From the NCBI GenBank assembly GCA_025057415.1, contig JANWXI010000013.1, forward strand, positions 1 through 45,318: a stretch of DNA of 45,318 nucleotides, read 5' to 3'. Every line of letters begins with the position of its first letter. Within the stretch, counting starts at the first letter, position 1. Made by a program: the position numbers and the translations under genes. Positions 40,740-45,318 of this stretch are shown piece after piece. Below the pieces are notes generated by a model. The model did not search any database. It was given only the letters and a program-made list of their open reading frames with translations, and was not told the origin of the DNA. The stretch comes from Chitinophagales bacterium (GTDB lineage: Bacteria; Bacteroidota; Bacteroidia; Chitinophagales; LD1).

Positions 40740-41765
40740 TCAGTCAAACAAGCTCCTGCCAGCGTGAGGAGGTTTTTTGCCGAGGTGCTTATAAGCCAGT
40801 TCAGTGGCTTCGCGGCCGCGGGGAGTGCGTTTGATAAATCCCTCTTTGATCAAAAACGGTTCGTAAACTTCTTCCAGAGTGCCTGCTTCCTCGCCCACTG
40901 CTGTAGCAATGGTGTTAATACCTACCGGACCACCCTTGAATTTGTCAATGATGGCTTCTAAAATCCGATTATCCATTTCATCTAAGCCGTGTTGGTCCAC
41001 GTTGAGCATTTCCAAAGCATGGCGGGCAATGTCGTAGGTGATTGTATCGCTTCCTTTTACCTGTGCAAAATCGCGCACGCGGCGCAGCAGCAGGTTGGCG
41101 ATGCGGGGTGTGCCACGGCTGCGCCGGGCAATTTCAAAAGCGGCATCTTCCTCTATGGGGTGCCGCAGGATACCGGCGGAGCGTATTATTATTTTCTTTA
41201 ATACATCAGCATCGTAGTACTCCAGGCGGAACGTAATGCCAAAGCGCGAGCGCAGGGGAGAGGTAAGCAGTCCGCTGCGGGTAGTGGCGCCCACGAGGGT
41301 AAACGGGTTCAATCCGATTTGCACACTCCGCGCATTGGGGCCGGTGTCAATCATAATGTCAATCTTGTAATCTTCCATGGCGCTGTAGAGGTACTCCTCT
41401 ACTACGGGGCTGAGCCGGTGTATTTCGTCAATGAAAAGCACATCGTTGGGCTCCAGATTGGTGAGTAGCCCGGCCAGGTCACCGGGTTTTTCGAGCACAG
41501 GACCCGAGGTAACTTTCAAATTAACGCGCATTTCGTTAGCGATAATATAGGAGAGCGTGGTTTTGCCCAGCCCGGGAGGACCGTGAAGCAATACGTGGTC
41601 CAGCGCTTCTTTGCGCTTTCGGGCTGCCTCAATAAAAACGTACAGATTGTCAATTACCCGGGGCTGACCGATAAATTCATCAAGCTCGCGGGGGCGGAGA
41701 GCTCTCTCTGCCTCCAGTTCCTCGCTGCTCAGGTGCTGTTTGTCCGGGTCTAGATTTTTGTTCAT
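40740..41765 (-). CDS. ruvB: Holliday junction branch migration ATPase RuvB
   Basis: A 341-residue AAA+ motor that, with RuvA, drives branch migration of Holliday junctions. The Walker A motif GPPGLGKTT is at 62-70, and Walker B with the Asp-Glu pair is in [30 protein letters not shown] carries sensor 1 and the arginine finger region. The C-terminal winged helix contains [18 protein letters not shown] and [16 protein letters not shown]. The length is typical. The start at 41765 ([10 protein letters not shown]) is preferred to 41774. It lies 15 bp behind the proline dehydrogenase gene, probably in one transcript; ruvA and ruvC are not here. Confidence 0.97.
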   Translation of the reverse strand: MNKNLDPDKQHLSSEELEAERALRPRELDEFIGQPRVIDNLYVFIEAARKRKEALDHVLLHGPPGLGKTTLSYIIANEMRVNLKVTSGPVLEKPGDLAGLLTNLEPNDVLFIDEIHRLSPVVEEYLYSAMEDYKIDIMIDTGPNARSVQIGLNPFTLVGATTRSGLLTSPLRSRFGITFRLEYYDADVLKKIIIRSAGILRHPIEEDAAFEIARRSRGTPRIANLLLRRVRDFAQVKGSDTITYDIARHALEMLNVDQHGLDEMDNRILEAIIDKFKGGPVGINTIATAVGEEAGTLEEVYEPFLIKEGFIKRTPRGREATELAYKHLGKKPPHAGRSLFD

Positions 41766-41780
41766 TGCATGCAAAGTAAA

Positions 41781-42971
41781 TCAATGCTTTTTTCTGCGCG
41801 CAATTTCTTTTTGAATTAACGAAAGTTCGCGGCCCGTCTGCCCTGCCACAGAAGTATTTTCCTGCGCCCTGCGAATCAGATACGGAATCACATCGCGTAC
41901 CGGACCGTAGGGCAAATACTTGGTTGCATTGAAACCCAGCCGCGCCTGATTAAACGTGATGTGGTCGCCCATGCCGTACAACTGCGAAAACCACACATGC
42001 GGATGGTGGCGCGGCAGGTTCATCTCGTCCATTTTCTTCATAGCGTACAGGTTGCTCGCCTCGCTGTGTGAGGCAATACACACATTTACCACCTCCAGAT
42101 TCTCCAAACACATCAGTACTGCTTTATCAAAGTCGCGGTCCACGGCTTTTTTATCGGCATGTATGGGGGAGGGGTATCCCAATGCTTCGGCTCTTTCGCG
42201 CTCTTTTTCCATATATGCGCCGCGAACCAGTTTGGCGCCTAACAGGTATCTGCCCTGACGGGCTTCCGTAATTTGTTGTTGCAAATATGCCAGGCGGTCG
42301 TGCCGGTAGAGTTGAAACGTGTTGCACACAACGGCAAAAGTGCGGTTGTACTCGCGCATAAACTCCTCAACGATGTTGTCCAGCGCATTTTGTATCCAAC
42401 TCTCCTCAGCATCAACGTACAATGACACCTGTGCCGCTGCAGCTTCTTTGCACAGGCGGTGAAATCTTTTTTTTACCTGTGAGAGTTCACGTAATTCCTG
42501 CCGCGTAAGCGTTTCACCATTATTCATCTTTTCAAACAAAACAAAGGGTCCCAGTCCGGTAAGTTTTATGCAAACGGTTTTGACCGTTTCATTTTCACCG
42601 GCAAATTTTATGGCTCGCAGATTTTCGCTCACACTCGCCTCAAAATCCTCTTCGGTTTCTTTCAGTTCAACCCCGTAATTAAGCATAACGCCTACATGCC
42701 TGCCGGCCAGCATGTCTATAACTTTGCGGCAATCGGGCAAGGTTTCGCCACCGCAAAAGTGATTATACACTGTTAGGCGAAACAGAAACGAAACAGGCAG
42801 GCGAAGGCGCAGGGCTGTGTTGGCAAGAGCGCTGCCCGCCTGTACCAGTGAGGGATTGCCTACCAGAGTAAACAGCCATTTGGCACGGTACAGGTCGGCA
42901 TCCGACAGGTGCGCAAAGGCGGTTTCGGTATCTTCAAAAATACGGGTGGGAATAGAGCGCACAGTTTCCAT
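41781..42971 (-). CDS. Proline dehydrogenase
   Basis: A 396-residue FAD enzyme that oxidises proline to delta-1-pyrroline-5-carboxylate and passes electrons to quinone (EC 1.5.5.2). It is the monofunctional PutA-like barrel: CIKLTGLGPF, LYVDAEESWIQNALD with the flavin-binding acidic cluster, CNTFQLYRHDRL, LLGAKLVRGAYMEKERERA, and near the end the substrate-site YLPYGPVRDVIPYLIRRAQEN. No pyrroline-5-carboxylate dehydrogenase domain is attached. I start at 42971 (METVRSIPTRIF) because the extension to 43046 is basic and leads into the space shared with divergent rmuC. ruvB follows after 15 bp. Confidence 0.93.
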   Translation of the reverse strand: METVRSIPTRIFEDTETAFAHLSDADLYRAKWLFTLVGNPSLVQAGSALANTALRLRLPVSFLFRLTVYNHFCGGETLPDCRKVIDMLAGRHVGVMLNYGVELKETEEDFEASVSENLRAIKFAGENETVKTVCIKLTGLGPFVLFEKMNNGETLTRQELRELSQVKKRFHRLCKEAAAAQVSLYVDAEESWIQNALDNIVEEFMREYNRTFAVVCNTFQLYRHDRLAYLQQQITEARQGRYLLGAKLVRGAYMEKERERAEALGYPSPIHADKKAVDRDFDKAVLMCLENLEVVNVCIASHSEASNLYAMKKMDEMNLPRHHPHVWFSQLYGMGDHITFNQARLGFNATKYLPYGPVRDVIPYLIRRAQENTSVAGQTGRELSLIQKEIARRKKH

Positions 42972-43060
42972 TTTGTATAACAAGCGAGGCGCGCGGCGGT
43001 TGCGAAGGGAAAAATTTTTTGTTGCAAGCGCAAATTGTAATTTCAACGGCTGTTTAACGC

Positions 43061-44395
43061 ATGGAAACTTACGACATCATTTTTCTGATAGCCGGTGTGC
43101 TGGCCGGTGCACTTGCGGCTTATCTCTATTTGAAAAACAAATACGCTGCCGCGACAATTGCTTTACAGCAAAAAACGGACTGGTTAGAGAAAACGCTGAC
43201 AGAGCAAAAAGAAGAGCACCGGCAGCAAGCTGAAAAGTATGAGAGCATTATCCGCGATGAGCGCCAACGCGTTGAAATGCTGCATGCGGAACTATCGGCA
43301 CTGCGCACAGAAAGAGAGAACCTGAACCAGCGGCTTGCCGAGCAAAAAAATGAATTGCAGCAAACCCACGAAAAACTCACAAAGGAGTTTGAAAATCTCG
43401 CCAACCGCATCCTGGACGAGAAAGCGCAAAAGTTCACACAGCAAAACCAAACCAACCTTGAAAGTATTCTTACGCCCCTCAAAGAACGCATCCGTGAATT
43501 TGAGCAAAAAGTGGAGCAAACTTACAAAGCCGAAAGTGCGGAGCGCATTCACCTGAAAGCAGAAATTAAACATCTGATAGAGCAGAGCGCCCGCATATCG
43601 CAGGAGGCGAACAATCTTGCTACAGCGCTGAAAGGCGATAATAAACAGCAAGGCAACTGGGGAGAACTGGTGCTGGAACGAATTCTGGAGCGCAGCGGAC
43701 TGCAAAAAGGAGAGGAGTACATCACTCAGGTTACTACTACCAATCCCGAAGGTAAAACCATTAAACCTGATGTAGTGGTGTTGTTGCCTGATGACAAACA
43801 TTTATTCATTGACTCCAAAGTTTCCTTAGTGGCATACGAGCAGTATATAAACGCCACCGAACCGCAAGAGAAGGCGATGCACCTGCGCCGGCACGTAGAG
43901 TCGGTGCGTAACCATATCAAGTTATTGAGCGACAAAAGTTATCAGCATGCAGCCGGTTACGCTGCGCCTGATTTTGTGTTGATGTTTATTCCGATTGAGT
44001 CATCATTCAGTTTAGCGCTGCAGGCCGATGCAGATTTGTTTCAATATGCATGGGAGCGCCGCGTGGTGATTGTAAGTCCCACCACGCTGCTCGCAACACT
44101 TCGTACGGTTGCATCTATCTGGAAAAACGAGCGCCAGTCGCGCAATGTACAGCTCATTGCCGAAGAAGGCGGCAAGCTATACGATAAATTTGTGGCATTT
44201 ACCGAAGACCTCATCAAACTCGGCCACAGCATGAACAAGGCGCGCGATGAATATCAGGAAGCCATGCAGAAACTTACTACCGGTAAGGGCAACCTGGTGC
44301 GCAGAGCCGAGAAAATGCGAGAGCTTGGCGCAAAAACCTCTAAAAATCTTAACCAAAAACTCATTGAGCGCATGCATGATGAGGACGAAGCGTAG
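43061..44395 (+). CDS. rmuC: DNA recombination protein RmuC
   Basis: A 444-residue protein. Residues 5-25 form one membrane segment (IIFLIAGVLAGALAAYLYL), 30-190 a long coiled coil rich in Glu, Gln and Lys, and about 195-380 the RmuC nuclease-like domain: GNWGELVLERILERSGLQKGEEY, KPDVVVLLPDDKHLFIDSKVSL, DFVLMFIPIESSFSLAL and VIVSPTTLLATLRTVASIW. The (D/E)xK-like IDSKVS is the restriction-endonuclease-fold core. RmuC limits inversions and rearrangements at short inverted repeats in E. coli, which is of note in a window with several such repeats. It is divergent from the proline dehydrogenase gene. Confidence 0.93.
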   Translation: METYDIIFLIAGVLAGALAAYLYLKNKYAAATIALQQKTDWLEKTLTEQKEEHRQQAEKYESIIRDERQRVEMLHAELSALRTERENLNQRLAEQKNELQQTHEKLTKEFENLANRILDEKAQKFTQQNQTNLESILTPLKERIREFEQKVEQTYKAESAERIHLKAEIKHLIEQSARISQEANNLATALKGDNKQQGNWGELVLERILERSGLQKGEEYITQVTTTNPEGKTIKPDVVVLLPDDKHLFIDSKVSLVAYEQYINATEPQEKAMHLRRHVESVRNHIKLLSDKSYQHAAGYAAPDFVLMFIPIESSFSLALQADADLFQYAWERRVVIVSPTTLLATLRTVASIWKNERQSRNVQLIAEEGGKLYDKFVAFTEDLIKLGHSMNKARDEYQEAMQKLTTGKGNLVRRAEKMRELGAKTSKNLNQKLIERMHDEDEA

Positions 44396-44457
44396 TTGAA
44401 AGAAAAATATAATATTTGCAGCACCCTGCATATCAAACCAAACAAAACCCCTGGCCT

Positions 44458-45003
44458 ATGCTAACCATTACCCTTTTCATACTTACTGCGGCGTTGGGCT
44501 TTATGATGGCGTATTTATACAAACACGCTTATACTACCCTTCAAACCCTAAGCCCCAGCCCGTATTTCAGTTTTCGGATTTTCATAGGGTTGTACACAAC
44601 CGGCATCGTGTTGTTGTATGGCATAGGATGGTATGCGGCAAATCAGCTGTACAATAGCCGGGTACCCGAGGAAGCCAAGATTACTTTTCACACCTGGTAT
44701 GAAGTGCACACGTTGTTGCTTCCGCTTATATATCTTGTGTTGGTGCTGCTCAGCAATGCGTATTCGCAATCGCACAAAAAATTAGAGTGGCTACCGTATC
44801 TTTTTTCTTTTTTGTTTTTTGCAGTATTTCATATACGCGACCATAAGAGTGTATTGGGTTATCTGGTTAAGTGGCAGCAAAATCTGGGCATGATACAGGC
44901 GCTACCCGAAACATTTGATTTTATGTTTTGGTTAAAGCTGGCTTTGTGTTTTATCACAACTGCATTTAACGCACTCATAGTGTGGTGGGGGCTGAAAAAA
45001 TGA
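44458..45003 (+). CDS. Unknown multi-spanning membrane protein
   Basis: A 181-residue protein whose family I do not recognise. Five hydrophobic stretches are visible: residues 1-20 (MLTITLFILTAALGFMMAY), about 40-60 (FIGLYTTGIVLLYGIGWY), about 84-102 (LLLPLIYLVLVLLSNAY), about 112-126 (LPYLFSFLFFAVFHI) and the C-terminal 160-178 (LALCFITTAFNALIVWWG). Charged loops are short and there is no Cys cluster, haem motif or catalytic signature. The frame is open from 44416, which would leave only 20 bp after rmuC; 44458 begins directly with the first membrane segment. Same direction as rmuC with a 62-bp gap, so possibly cotranscribed. Confidence 0.7.
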   Translation: MLTITLFILTAALGFMMAYLYKHAYTTLQTLSPSPYFSFRIFIGLYTTGIVLLYGIGWYAANQLYNSRVPEEAKITFHTWYEVHTLLLPLIYLVLVLLSNAYSQSHKKLEWLPYLFSFLFFAVFHIRDHKSVLGYLVKWQQNLGMIQALPETFDFMFWLKLALCFITTAFNALIVWWGLKK

Positions 45004-45093
45004 TTGATGGCGGTAGCATCAAAATTAGGCGGCTGTGATTTATTACGCGTAATTTGAATAAGTATGTGAGTAAATGGCGGGCGGTGTGTGGTG

Positions 45094-45149
45094 AAAAATG
45101 AAGAGTGAAGAGTGAAAAGTGAAGAGTGAAAAGTGAAAAGTGAAAAGTG
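45094..45149. repeat. Tandem heptamer repeat AARAGTG, 8 units
   Basis: Eight consecutive 7-bp units: one degenerate AAAAATG, then AAGAGTG or AAAAGTG seven times, ending at 45149. The unit length is not broken once. It is intergenic, behind the unknown membrane protein gene. The remaining DNA to the window end (45150-45318) is GT-rich and without a coding frame that I can support. Confidence 0.85.
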
Positions 45150-45318
45150 AATAGTATTAAGTAATTAGTTGGGAGATATTAAAAGAAGTTGAAATAGATT
45201 TTCAGTGTCGGGTGTGTTGTAGGTGGTTGAGGGTTAGTTTTGTTGAGTTTTTTGATGGATAGGATTGTTGGAGTTTCAGCGTATAGTTTCTCGCAGCGAG
45301 GTGATGTGTTTATCAGGT

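Noticed and set aside
1-45318. Prophage, insertion sequence, integron or defence island
   Set aside because: No transposase, integrase, phage structural, restriction or other defence gene is recognisable; almost all large frames are housekeeping or surface genes.

Overview
The window looks like chromosome of a member of the Bacteroidota (Bacteroidetes). Several things point there: two very large secreted proteins ending in the type B (gliding motility-associated, CHU_C-like) type IX secretion signal, one of them built of SprB-type repeats; a DUF2723 / GT117 membrane protein; a short biosynthetic arginine decarboxylase; lipocalin-like lipoproteins; and promoter-like TAnnTTTG boxes in front of many genes instead of the usual -10 hexamer. 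I cannot place it below phylum from this stretch. I see no prophage, insertion sequence, CRISPR array, toxin-antitoxin pair or defence island: it is mostly housekeeping genome with unusually informative intergenic DNA.

Layout. 1-2100: minus-strand cluster of a CoA-binding protein, a dienoyl-CoA reductase-like SDR and an MntR/DtxR-type metal regulator, closed by a terminator. 2170-2968: two small unannotated paralogues. 2965-5434: pyruvate dehydrogenase-type E2, an orphan acyl carrier protein, dispersed repeat copy A, rlmH. 5468-8134: two lipoproteins and a YkgJ-like cysteine cluster protein with overlapping stops and starts, then cystathionine beta-synthase. 8307-8379: initiator tRNA. 8577-12698: giant type IX cargo protein. 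13081-14382: a PAP2_C-like and a CPBP membrane protein. 14582-17505: thiL, nuoD, nuoE. 17587-17709: a strongly base-paired non-coding segment resembling 6S RNA. 17823-24652: CtpA-like protease, flavodoxin, arsenate reductase, fatty-acid oxidation fusion enzyme, mtgA, membrane-anchored cytochrome c. 24756-28237: repeat copy B, polA, and a second candidate RNA ending in a terminator. 28238-36096: methyltransferase, SprB-like giant lectin/PKD protein, arginine decarboxylase. 36297-40585: repeat copy C and the DUF2723 protein. 40740-45003: ruvB, proline dehydrogenase, rmuC and an unknown membrane protein, followed by a 7-bp tandem repeat.

Functional themes. Cell-surface export (two type IX cargo proteins, two lipoproteins, mtgA, DUF2723), central and respiratory metabolism (E2, nuoDE, fatty-acid oxidation, proline dehydrogenase, flavodoxin), and genome maintenance (polA, ruvB, rmuC). 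The nuo genes are only D and E, so complex I is split over at least two loci.

The most interesting signals are non-coding: (i) a dispersed element in three full copies and one partial copy in which two helices keep their pairing while their sequence changes; (ii) the 6S-like RNA at 17587-17709; (iii) a promoter-to-terminator RNA candidate at 27945-28183 with a 10-bp GCAA-tetraloop hairpin. Among proteins, the tandem small paralogues at 2170-2968 have no function I recognise. All structures were folded by eye and need a covariance search.
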